Below the pieces are notes generated by a model, which was given only the letters and a program-made list of their open reading frames with translations, had not been told where the DNA came from and made no database searches. Below are positions 45,431-53,884 of a stretch of 64,000 bases of DNA, piece after piece. Source of the stretch: Shimia sp. (GTDB lineage: Bacteria; Pseudomonadota; Alphaproteobacteria; Rhodobacterales; Rhodobacteraceae); NCBI RefSeq assembly GCF_022448905.1, contig NZ_JAKVCW010000011.1, forward strand, positions 62,001-126,000, read 5' to 3'. Position 1 is the first letter of the stretch, and every line of letters starts with the position of its first letter. The translations under genes were made by a program, and so were the position numbers.

Positions 45431-47971
45431 TTATTGTAGCTTATCCGCAATGGCCAATTGGGCCGCCGCCAAGCGGGCCACGGGCACCCGAAACGGCGAG
45501 CAGGACACATAGTCCAAACCAATCTCCCGACAGAAGGCAATCGATTCGGGGCTACCGCCATGTTCGCCACAGACAGACAGGGTTAAACCGGGCTGTGCCC
45601 GCCGCCCCCGCTCCGCGCCAAGCCGCAGCAACTCGCCCACGCCTTCCTGATCCAGCGTGTGGAACGGGTCCTCGGGGAAAACGCCTTGCTGCACATAAGG
45701 GCTCATAAATCGGCCCGCATCGTCGCGCGACAAACCATAGGTCATCTGGGTGAGGTCGTTGGTGCCAAAACTGAAGAATTCACAATGCGGCGCAATTTCC
45801 TCTGCGCGCAGCGCAGCCCGCGGCGTTTCCACCATGACACCAAGCCGATAGTCAAATTCCCGGCCACGTTCGGTTTTTACCGCTGCGGCAATCGCATCGA
45901 TACGGGTTTTGACCAGCTCAACCTCCCGCTTGGCTGATACCAGCGGGATCATGATCTCCGGCACCACGGGGTCATCATCACCACAGGCATCCAAGGTCGC
46001 TTCAAAAATTGCCCGCGCCTGCATGTCCAGGATTTCCGGCACCGTAATGCCTAAGCGCACCCCGCGCATGCCCAGCATCGGGTTGTACTCGCCCAAAGCC
46101 TCAACCCGTCGCGTCACATCCGACAACGGCAAGTTCAACGCCTCGGCAAGGTCACGCAGTCCGGCGCGATCGGTTGGTAGGAATTCGTGCAACGGAGGGT
46201 CAAACAGGCGAATGCACAGCGGTCGCCCATCCATCAACTCAAAGAGCTCGACAAACATCTCGCGTTGCATCGGCAAAAGCGCCTGCAAAGCCACGCTGCG
46301 ATCTTCCGGCCCATTGGCAAAAATCACCTCGCGCATCGCAATCAGCTGATCCGCCTCAAAGAACATGTGTTCCGTCCGACAAAGCCCAATGCCTTCTGCC
46401 TGGAAGGTCAGTGCCGTCTTCGCATCCGCAGGCGTGTCCGCATTGGCACGTACACCTATGTCTCGGCTTACGTCGGCCCATTCCATCAAGGTCTGAAATG
46501 AATCATCCAGCGCCGCTTCGAGCATTTTGGGCTCCCCCGCCAAAATCTGCCCATTGGTGCCATCTACCGTAATTACATCGCCTTCGGTAAAAATCCGGCC
46601 ATCCGCCGCCACAATGCGCTTCTTGCGAATCTGGAACCGCATAGACGTCGCGCCAACAACACAAGGCAAACCAAGACCACGTCCAATCACCGCCGCGTGG
46701 CTGGTCATTCCGCCGCGCTCTGTGAGGGCCGCGCTGGCAGCGTGCATGCCGCGAATATCCTCTGGATTGGTTTCCCGCCGCACCAAAACGCACGCCTCGC
46801 CCCGCGCGGCCGCAGCCTGCGCCTCAGCTGCCGTAAACACAATTTTGCCGGTGGCCGCACCAGGGCTGGCCGCGATTCCTGTGCCTAACACATCCCGTTC
46901 TGCTTCCGGGTCTACCTGACGGTGCAAAAGCTCGTTCAGCGCGCGCGGCTCCACCCGCATCACCGCTTCTTCACGCGGGATGATTTTGTCCTCCGCCAAG
47001 GACACCGCAATGCGAACCGCCGCACGCGCACTCCGCTGCACGCGGACGCCATCCAGAATGCGGAGCTGTCCGTTTTCCAACGTGAACTCGATTTGCATTT
47101 CCTCGCGCAGGCGTTTGCGCATCAGAATGGAAAACTCGATCAATTGATCAAACGCCTGCGGTGCTTTTTCCTCCAACGAAGGCCCGCGTTCGTCCTGCTG
47201 CAAAAACAGCGCAGCCGCTCCGGATTGCAGCGCATCCCGCCCTTGCGATTGGCTCAAATAGCGGCCCGTAATTTGCGGCAACCCCGTGTCACTGTTCACC
47301 AGTTGCAACACGCCACTTCCGCTTTCGCCTTTGCCAACCCCAAGAGCCATCGCCTGAATGACCAGCCCAAGTCCGGCATCCGCAGGTGCTCCTTTGGCTT
47401 GGCGCAGCAACCTTGCAGTCGTGCCTTCCCAAGCCCGCGCCATGGAGCGCAACACGCCAATCAGCTGAGTTTCAAGCGCTTGCGGAAACGGCTCCTCGGC
47501 CTCATCCTCATACGCCGCCAAATAATCGGACACCGCATCCGCATCATCACTGTCCAGATCATCAAAGATGTCCGGATCAAGCCGCGCGACATGGGTGGAG
47601 TAGGACTGAATGAACTTCAGATAAAGTTTGGTGGCAGCCTCTGACCCAATGCTCTCACTGAGTGTGCCCAACAGCGCATCATTCATCCCGATATTCAGAA
47701 TGGCACCGGGTCCGCCCCAATCCGGATCTTCGGAGCTTGGCCGCACACACAACAGTTGGTCATCCCCAAACGGCGCCAACATCCGCGCCATATCCGGCAA
47801 CTCTCCCGCAGCCAGGCCATGAACCGCATCAAACGACAGCGCCACCGTTGCTGGCACCGGCAGGTCCAGCCGTACCAAACGCTGCAAACATTTGGCCCGC
47901 CCACCATGTGTGGCAGGACCCATCGGCGCGTCGGGGGTGATCAGGGTGATGTTCGGGTCGTTCTGCTGCAC
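45431..47971 (-). CDS. ppdK: pyruvate,phosphate dikinase-like PEP-utilising enzyme
   Basis: 846 residues from a GTG at 47971 (AGGTG upstream). The central phosphohistidine domain is intact: GGMTSHAAVIGRGLGLPCV with His425. The C-terminal PEP-binding barrel has EGIGLCRTEHMFF, RLFDPPLHEFLP, MLGMRGVRLGITVPEI, MVETPRAALRAEEIA, FSFGTNDLTQMTYGLSRDDAGRF and the catalytic Cys in VCGEHGGSPESI. The N-terminal ATP-grasp part is shorter and more diverged than in canonical PPDK (ATHGGRAKCLQRLVRLDLPVP, VRPSSEDPDWGG). I infer pyruvate/PEP interconversion, but a different ATP-end chemistry cannot be excluded. It is 87 bases after glyS on the same strand. Confidence 0.82.
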   Translation of the reverse strand: MQQNDPNITLITPDAPMGPATHGGRAKCLQRLVRLDLPVPATVALSFDAVHGLAAGELPDMARMLAPFGDDQLLCVRPSSEDPDWGGPGAILNIGMNDALLGTLSESIGSEAATKLYLKFIQSYSTHVARLDPDIFDDLDSDDADAVSDYLAAYEDEAEEPFPQALETQLIGVLRSMARAWEGTTARLLRQAKGAPADAGLGLVIQAMALGVGKGESGSGVLQLVNSDTGLPQITGRYLSQSQGRDALQSGAAALFLQQDERGPSLEEKAPQAFDQLIEFSILMRKRLREEMQIEFTLENGQLRILDGVRVQRSARAAVRIAVSLAEDKIIPREEAVMRVEPRALNELLHRQVDPEAERDVLGTGIAASPGAATGKIVFTAAEAQAAAARGEACVLVRRETNPEDIRGMHAASAALTERGGMTSHAAVIGRGLGLPCVVGATSMRFQIRKKRIVAADGRIFTEGDVITVDGTNGQILAGEPKMLEAALDDSFQTLMEWADVSRDIGVRANADTPADAKTALTFQAEGIGLCRTEHMFFEADQLIAMREVIFANGPEDRSVALQALLPMQREMFVELFELMDGRPLCIRLFDPPLHEFLPTDRAGLRDLAEALNLPLSDVTRRVEALGEYNPMLGMRGVRLGITVPEILDMQARAIFEATLDACGDDDPVVPEIMIPLVSAKREVELVKTRIDAIAAAVKTERGREFDYRLGVMVETPRAALRAEEIAPHCEFFSFGTNDLTQMTYGLSRDDAGRFMSPYVQQGVFPEDPFHTLDQEGVGELLRLGAERGRRAQPGLTLSVCGEHGGSPESIAFCREIGLDYVSCSPFRVPVARLAAAQLAIADKLQ

Positions 47972-48058
47972 TGCGGCACCTATTTGTTGTGCATCGCAGC
48001 ATAGCCCTGCGTCGCGGCGAAACAAGCCTTTGCTGTTCCGCCGCGACGATTTTGAGGG

Positions 48059-50284
48059 TCAGCCTTCGACGCGGGTCAAGTCCGCCGCTTGCAAACAAAT
48101 CACACGGATACGGGACAACAGGTTCAAACGATTGCGGCGCACCACTTCGTTGTCGCTGTTCACCTGAACGGCTTCAAAGAACGCATCAATTGGCGCGCGC
48201 AACGTCGCCATGGTTCCCATCGCAGAGGCGAAATCTTCCGCCTTAATGGCAGACGCAATCGCCCCTTCCGCTGCATCCAGCGCCGCAAAGAGCGCTTTTT
48301 CGCTGTCGTCTTCAGCAAATTTCACATCCGCGCCAAAGGAGTATTCCACGCCGTCTTTCTCTTCGGCTTGGCTCAGAATGTTGTTGGCACGTTTGAAACC
48401 TTGCAGCAGGTTTTCACCATCTTCGGTGCCGACAAAGTCCTGCAGCGCCCGTGCACGCGCCACCAGCAATGCAAGATCATCATTGCCCTGCATCGCAATA
48501 CAGGCGTCGATCACATCATGGCGTACGCCTTGGTCGCGCAAGTAGACTTTCAAACGGTCATGGAAGAAGGACAGCAAGTCTGTTGAGGTGTCCGGCAAAG
48601 TCTCGCGCAATGCCTCGATGTGCTTTGGCAACTCGCCATCAATGGCGGCTTTGACCGTGTGCACAACTGCACCCAGCACACCGTGCTCCGCAATCTCCTG
48701 CTCCAGATCCTTGGCCAGAACCGCCGCCAGCTTGTCGTCCTGTGTCTCATGCGCTTTGTGACGCAGAAGTTGACGATCAAAATGCGCATCCAGCGACAGG
48801 CGCAGGTTGTTTTCCAGAACCAAACGGATCACGCCAAGCGCCGCTCGACGCAGCGCAAACGGGTCTTTGGAACCGGTTGGCTTCTCGTCAATCGCCCAGA
48901 AGCCTGTCAGCGTATCGAGCTTATCCGCCATCGCAACTGCCACCGACACCGGCGCGGTCGGCACATCATCAGACGGGCCAAGCGGCGAGTAGTGTTCTTC
49001 CGCAGCCGCGGCCACCGCGGCCGAATGACCGGCCGCTTCGCCGTAATACCGCCCCATCAGGCCCTGCAGTTCTGGGAACTCATAGACCATTTCAGAACTC
49101 AGATCAGCCTTGGCCCAGCGCGCGGCCTTGTCGGCCTCACCAAAGGACGCCCCGGTCACTTGCGCGACCTCACTCGCCAACGCGGCAATGCGGGCAATCC
49201 GGTCACCCTGGCTGCCCAGCTTGTTGTGGAAGGTCACGTTGTTCAGGCTCTCAAGCCACGCGTCCGCCCCCGCAGAGGCCACGCGAATGTCGTTTTCCCA
49301 GAAGAACTTTGCGTCAGACAACCGCGCAAACAGCACCTTCTGGTTCCCAGCCAAAATGGTCTCGCCGTTGTCTTTGGTCTCGCGGTTGGCAACGGTAACA
49401 AACTTCTCGATGCGACCGGTTTTTGGGTTCTTCACCGAGAAAAACTTCTGGTGCTCTTTCATCGAGGTCTGCAGCACCTCTGGTGGCAGACCGAGAAAAT
49501 CCTCTGCAATGTCGCCCATTAGCACAACCGGCCACTCCACAAGACCTGCGACCTCAGCCAGCAGACCTTTATCTTCAACCAGCTCCAGTCCTTGGGCAAA
49601 CGCCATATTGGTGGCGTCGTTCCAGATGGTTTCGGCGCGCTCCTCAGCGTTCAGGATCACACGGTCGCGCTTCAGCTTGACCTCATAGTCTTCAAACCCG
49701 TGCACGGTGAACCGGCCACTGCCCTTAAAGCGATGGCCCTCGGTGGTGTCGCCCGATTTGATCCCGTCAATATCGAGCGGCACAACAGTGTGCCCATCTT
49801 CCGCGCTCAGAATGCACAGGATCGAATGCAGAGGACGCACCCACCGCAAAGACCCGGCGCCCCAGCGCATGGACTTGGGCCATGGGAAATTGCGAATGGT
49901 GTCTTCCAGAACCTCGGCCACGATATCCGCCGCCGCGCGGCCAGGTTTGGTGATGGAGGCAAAATACACCGCACCTTTGGGCGTCTCGCGCTCTTCCAGA
50001 TCTTCGCGGGACACACCGGCCCCCCGCAGGAAGCCCTCAATCGCTTTATCCGGCGCACCCACTTTTGGGCCTTTGCGCTCTTCCTTGACCGTGGGGCTTT
50101 CCTCCAACAGATCTTCAATCGCCAGAGTCAAACGGCGCGGGGTGGAAAAGGCACGTGCATGGGCATAGGTCAAACCGGCCTCAACCAAACCATCCGTGAC
50201 CTTTTTCTTGAGATCATCAGCAGCCCGCGCCTGCATACGCGCGGGAATTTCTTCGGAGAAAAGTTCGATCAGCAGATCTGGCAT
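48059..50284 (-). CDS. glyS: glycyl-tRNA synthetase beta subunit
   Basis: 741 residues, the large subunit of the alpha2beta2 bacterial glycyl-tRNA synthetase. It opens with MPDLLIELFSEEIPARMQ, includes MRWGAGSLRWVRPLHSILC, EFPELQGLMGRYYGEAAGHS, VAVAMADKLDTLTGFWAIDEKPTGSKDPFALRRAALGVIRLV, and ends with the anticodon-binding domain (RNRLNLLSRIRVICLQAADLTRVEG). It provides tRNA and domain contacts while the alpha subunit forms glycyl-adenylate. glyQ lies 2.5 kb upstream on the same strand, separated by gltS, a small protein gene and opposing marC. Confidence 0.97.
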   Translation of the reverse strand: MPDLLIELFSEEIPARMQARAADDLKKKVTDGLVEAGLTYAHARAFSTPRRLTLAIEDLLEESPTVKEERKGPKVGAPDKAIEGFLRGAGVSREDLEERETPKGAVYFASITKPGRAAADIVAEVLEDTIRNFPWPKSMRWGAGSLRWVRPLHSILCILSAEDGHTVVPLDIDGIKSGDTTEGHRFKGSGRFTVHGFEDYEVKLKRDRVILNAEERAETIWNDATNMAFAQGLELVEDKGLLAEVAGLVEWPVVLMGDIAEDFLGLPPEVLQTSMKEHQKFFSVKNPKTGRIEKFVTVANRETKDNGETILAGNQKVLFARLSDAKFFWENDIRVASAGADAWLESLNNVTFHNKLGSQGDRIARIAALASEVAQVTGASFGEADKAARWAKADLSSEMVYEFPELQGLMGRYYGEAAGHSAAVAAAAEEHYSPLGPSDDVPTAPVSVAVAMADKLDTLTGFWAIDEKPTGSKDPFALRRAALGVIRLVLENNLRLSLDAHFDRQLLRHKAHETQDDKLAAVLAKDLEQEIAEHGVLGAVVHTVKAAIDGELPKHIEALRETLPDTSTDLLSFFHDRLKVYLRDQGVRHDVIDACIAMQGNDDLALLVARARALQDFVGTEDGENLLQGFKRANNILSQAEEKDGVEYSFGADVKFAEDDSEKALFAALDAAEGAIASAIKAEDFASAMGTMATLRAPIDAFFEAVQVNSDNEVVRRNRLNLLSRIRVICLQAADLTRVEG

Positions 50285-50293
50285 GACGGGTCC

Positions 50294-51505
50294 TTAGAAG
50301 TTCACGATGGATTGGATGACAATCGCGTTCGCGATATCGACAAAAAAGGCTGAAACCAAGGGCAAAACGACAAAAGCGATGGGCGCAGGGCCGTATCGTT
50401 TGGTCACGGCGGTCATATTGGCGATGGCCGTGGGCGTCGCACCCAGCGAAAATCCAGCAAAACCGGACGCCAACACGGCCGCATCATAGTTACGCCCCAA
50501 GATCGGAAAAAGCACCAAGATGACCAGAACAACAGTAATGAGCGTCTGCGCACCGACAGTTGCCATAATCGCCAGCCCGGCTCCACTCAGAGTGGAGAAA
50601 TCCAGCGTCATCAGAGAAATCGCTAGGAACACGCCCAGTGCAAACTCCGAAATCACTGCCAAGGTTGGCGTGCGCGCCACCGGCGGTGCCTTGGGCGCAA
50701 GCAACAAACGCAGATTGCCCAGTATGATCCCGACAATCAGGCAGGGCACAAACAAGGGCAACATCAGCCCAATTTCTTCCAGAACTTCATGCAACGCATA
50801 ACCTAGGATGATTGCCAAATGGAGCGACAGCATCACCCGCATAAGGCTCACATGACTGATCTCGGTGGCGTCATTTTCTTCCTCAAAGGAGACGCCAACC
50901 ACGTCACCATCCCCTTCGTGGGTGGAGGTCAGCTTGTTTCGTCCCACCAAGAACTTGGCAATCGGCCCGCCCACAAGCGAGGCCGCAATCAGTCCGAGTG
51001 TCGCCATCGCCACGCCCAGTTCCGCCGCACTGTTCAAGCCGGTGGCGGCGGCCACATTGGGCGCCCAGGCGATGGCGGTCCCATGACCGCCAATCAAAGA
51101 AGCGGACCCAAGCAACACTCCGGACTGAGCCGGCAGGCCAAACATGGTGGCGCCGGCAATGCCAACAACGCTCTGCACAATGATGGTGCCCAGCGTCAGC
51201 ACCAACAGCAGCGCCAGGATCTTACCGCCCGATAGCAGGTCCGACAGCCGTGCGTTCAACCCGATGCCTGCAAAAAACAGCACCAAAAAGTAGTCTCGCC
51301 CCCCCGTTTCAAAGCTCAAACCAACGCCGGAGATGACCGTGAACAGAGCAAACATCGCCGCCGCGATCAGGCCACCTGTGACCGGCTCAGGAATGTTGAA
51401 CTCCCGCAAAAACGCAACTTTGCGAGTCAGGCGCGCGCCCAACAGGAACACCGCAAACCCCAAGGTGGCCGTGATCATTTCCGGGACTACAAACACCTGA
51501 TCCAT
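50294..51505 (-). CDS. gltS: sodium/glutamate symporter GltS
   Basis: 403 residues with ten or more membrane helices in two inverted repeats: GFAVFLLGARLTRKVAFLREFNIPEPVTGGLI, SLIGGHGTAIAWAPN (first re-entrant loop) and GFSLGATPTAIANMTAVTKRYGPAPIAFVVLPLVSAFFVDIANAI (second). It imports glutamate with sodium. The ATG at 51505 has GGAGTGA upstream; a longer frame to 51535 would overlap the preceding gene. It lies between a DUF6446-like gene and glyS on the same strand; a glutamate transporter inside the glycyl-tRNA synthetase gene group is unusual but not unique. Confidence 0.93.
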   Translation of the reverse strand: MDQVFVVPEMITATLGFAVFLLGARLTRKVAFLREFNIPEPVTGGLIAAAMFALFTVISGVGLSFETGGRDYFLVLFFAGIGLNARLSDLLSGGKILALLLVLTLGTIIVQSVVGIAGATMFGLPAQSGVLLGSASLIGGHGTAIAWAPNVAAATGLNSAAELGVAMATLGLIAASLVGGPIAKFLVGRNKLTSTHEGDGDVVGVSFEEENDATEISHVSLMRVMLSLHLAIILGYALHEVLEEIGLMLPLFVPCLIVGIILGNLRLLLAPKAPPVARTPTLAVISEFALGVFLAISLMTLDFSTLSGAGLAIMATVGAQTLITVVLVILVLFPILGRNYDAAVLASGFAGFSLGATPTAIANMTAVTKRYGPAPIAFVVLPLVSAFFVDIANAIVIQSIVNF

Positions 51506-51510
51506 AAAGC

Positions 51511-52038
51511 TCACTCCGTTGGTCGAGGAGGACAATGCGCGGGCAAACGCTTGCCGTCAAAAGCAATCTCGCCGCAGGCGTTGATTTCATTCCAGGCAAA
51601 CCCACGCCCGTCCGGCAGGATCGCCACAATGCGATCAATGCCATACAGCACGTCTTTCTGTCCCAGAAACGCCAGTGCCTCGCCGTTCTCCAACGATTGA
51701 CCAATTTCCTTGGCATCAAAGCAGTCAAACCAACCGGGCGCATTGCGCGGCTCGGCTTTCTCCAGCAGTTCGTAGGTTTCCGTCAGCATCGCGGCGCTCA
51801 TCGTGGTGGTGAAACACGCGCGAAACCGGATTGGTGAGCTCTCACTGTCGATCGCTTCAAAATTCTCGTAAAGGATCGGCTCAGCCTGACCATTCACCAA
51901 AAGGGTCAACTGCACATCGTCTTGCATGTCCGACGCAGGCACCGCGTCGTAGTAGCCGTAGATCTGCAACCAATACATGGCGACGCCGCCAACCAACGCT
52001 GTCAGCACAATCAGCCCTCCAAGCAATTTTCCAGTCAT
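51511..52038 (-). CDS. membrane-anchored protein resembling the DUF6446 family
   Basis: 175 residues. One N-terminal transmembrane helix (LLGGLIVLTALVGGVAMYWLQIYGYY) is followed by a periplasmic domain: DVQLTLLVNGQAEPILYENFEAIDSESSPIRFRACFTTTMSAAML, PGWFDCFDAKEIGQSLENGEALAFLGQKDVLYGIDRIVAILPDGRGFAWNEINACGEIAFDGK. The conserved-looking cysteines in ACF, DCF and NACG may form a disulfide. I recall this type beside glycyl-tRNA synthetase genes in Roseobacters. Function unknown. Confidence 0.78.
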   Translation of the reverse strand: MTGKLLGGLIVLTALVGGVAMYWLQIYGYYDAVPASDMQDDVQLTLLVNGQAEPILYENFEAIDSESSPIRFRACFTTTMSAAMLTETYELLEKAEPRNAPGWFDCFDAKEIGQSLENGEALAFLGQKDVLYGIDRIVAILPDGRGFAWNEINACGEIAFDGKRLPAHCPPRPTE

Positions 52039-52145
52039 GCCTCTACCTTCCCCCAACGGGTATTGTTTCTATTGCGCGTTGTACGAGACCACGGCACAGT
52101 TGGCGCTGATTTAAGTGATTTCTTCAGGCCTTCAAAGGGGTGGAA

Positions 52146-52784
52146 ATGTCCGAAAGCTTCGCCATCGCCATGTTTGGCGCTTTGTTCGCCGTTATGAACC
52201 CTTTTATCAACCTGCCGGTGTTCCTGGGCCTGACCGAAGACCTGCATCAAGCTGAACAACGCCGCGCCGCCACCAAGATCCTCACCTATACCGCTGTGTC
52301 CTGCGTGATCATCGCAATTTCCGGCACCGCGATCCTCGAGTTCTTTGGCGTTTCGGTCGATGCCTTCCGCGTCGCAGGCGGCATGGTGTTGGTGCAAATC
52401 GGCTTTACGATGCTCAATGGTCGGCGCAGCACCGCCCACCATGGCACCGAACGGGAGCGCGAGGTCATGCACGACTCGGACGCGGACAACATTGCGTTCT
52501 ACCCCATGACCTTCCCGATGCTGGTGGGGCCGGGCACAATCACGACCCTGATCCTTTATGCCCAACAGGTGCAACAGCCTTCCGACTGGGGCATCTACGC
52601 CGGCTGCGTTGTGCTGGTCTTGTTGATGATCGCCGCGGTGTTCTACTTCGCTGGCAACATCGGCCGTTATCTCAGCAACACCGCCCGCACCATCATGACC
52701 CGCCTGATGGGCATGGTCCTGATAGCAATCGCCGTCGGCATGGTGGCCGACGGCGCAAAAGTCTTGTTGCCCGGTCTGGCTTAA
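52146..52784 (+). CDS. MarC-family integral membrane protein
   Basis: 212 residues, six membrane helices, of the UPF0056/MarC family: FGALFAVMNPFINLPVFLGLTEDLH, TAILEFFGVSVDAFRVAGGMVLVQIGFTML, AFYPMTFPMLVGPGTITTLILYA and RLMGMVLIAIAVGMVADGAK. The family's function is not established; the old antibiotic-resistance assignment was withdrawn. AAGGGG precedes the ATG. It is the only plus-strand gene between glyQ and the DUF6446-like gene, and ends 5 bases from the glyQ stop. Confidence 0.9.
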   Translation: MSESFAIAMFGALFAVMNPFINLPVFLGLTEDLHQAEQRRAATKILTYTAVSCVIIAISGTAILEFFGVSVDAFRVAGGMVLVQIGFTMLNGRRSTAHHGTEREREVMHDSDADNIAFYPMTFPMLVGPGTITTLILYAQQVQQPSDWGIYAGCVVLVLLMIAAVFYFAGNIGRYLSNTARTIMTRLMGMVLIAIAVGMVADGAKVLLPGLA

Positions 52785-52789
52785 ACGGC

Positions 52790-53719
52790 TCACGCCGCGT
52801 AGCCACCGGCCTCTGTCTGCACAAAGGCATCTGCGCACTGTTTCGCCAGCGCGCGCACGCGGCCAATGTAGGCCTGACGCTCGGTCACGGAGATCACACC
52901 GCGCGCGTCCAGCAAGTTGAACAAGTGGGACGCCTTGATGCATTGGTCATACGCCGGATGCGCCATGATTATACGCTTGCCGGTCTTCGGGTCGACATGC
53001 TCCTGCGCGAGAATTTTTTCGCACTCCGCTTCTGCCTCTTCGAACTGTTTCAGCAGCACGTCGGTGTTGGCCACGTCAAAATTCCAGCGACTGTATTCCT
53101 GCTCGGTCTGCTTGAACACATCGCCGTAGGTCAGCGCAATTTCGGTCTGCGGATCATTGTAGGGCATGTCCATCACGTGATCGACGCCCAGCACATACAT
53201 CGCCAATCGCTCCAGACCGTAGGTCAGCTCGCCGGACACTGGGTGACAGTCGTGGCCGCCGACTTGCTGGAAATAGGTGAACTGGCTGACTTCCATGCCG
53301 TCACACCACACTTCCCAGCCTAGGCCCCACGCACCCAGCGTTGGGCTTTCCCAGTCATCTTCTACAAAGCGGATGTCGTGCATCTCCATATCGATGCCAA
53401 TCGCTTCCAAAGAGCCGAGGTACAGTTCCTGCAGGTTGGGAGGGCTTGGTTTGATCAGCACCTGATACTGGTAATAGTGCTGCAAGCGGTTCGGGTTCTC
53501 ACCATAACGCCCATCAGTCGGACGGCGCGATGGCTGTACATAGGCCGCAGCCCAGGCTTTGCTCCCCAAGGAGCGCAATGTGGTCGCCGGGTGAAAGGTG
53601 CCTGCGCCCACTTCCATGTCATAGGGCTGCAACACGGCACAGCCTTTTTCGGCCCAGTAATTCTGAAGCCGCAAAATGATCTCTTGGAAGCTACGCGGTT
53701 TGCTGTCGCTATGTGCCAT
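52790..53719 (-). CDS. glyQ: glycyl-tRNA synthetase alpha subunit
   Basis: 309 residues, class II synthetase catalytic subunit that activates glycine. [43 protein letters not shown] opens the protein. It continues with [30 protein letters not shown] (motif 2) and [38 protein letters not shown] (motif 3). The ATG at 53719 is favoured since upstream residues to 53854 are not family-like. It is divergent from the SPOR/PG-binding protein gene and first in the leftward glycyl-tRNA synthetase group. Confidence 0.97.
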   Translation of the reverse strand: MAHSDSKPRSFQEIILRLQNYWAEKGCAVLQPYDMEVGAGTFHPATTLRSLGSKAWAAAYVQPSRRPTDGRYGENPNRLQHYYQYQVLIKPSPPNLQELYLGSLEAIGIDMEMHDIRFVEDDWESPTLGAWGLGWEVWCDGMEVSQFTYFQQVGGHDCHPVSGELTYGLERLAMYVLGVDHVMDMPYNDPQTEIALTYGDVFKQTEQEYSRWNFDVANTDVLLKQFEEAEAECEKILAQEHVDPKTGKRIIMAHPAYDQCIKASHLFNLLDARGVISVTERQAYIGRVRALAKQCADAFVQTEAGGYAA

Positions 53720-53884
53720 GGTGAAAGCCCTTTCCAAACGCGGGTCTTGCTTATGCGCAAGCTTGCACGGGGTCAACATCGCGCCACAACACAAGCTCAC
53801 CAAATTATGAGTGCAAGCCGCGCCGAACCTGATAAAAGAGCCTTTAATTAACAATTGTCACGCGTTTCAGGGACTACCACCAAT

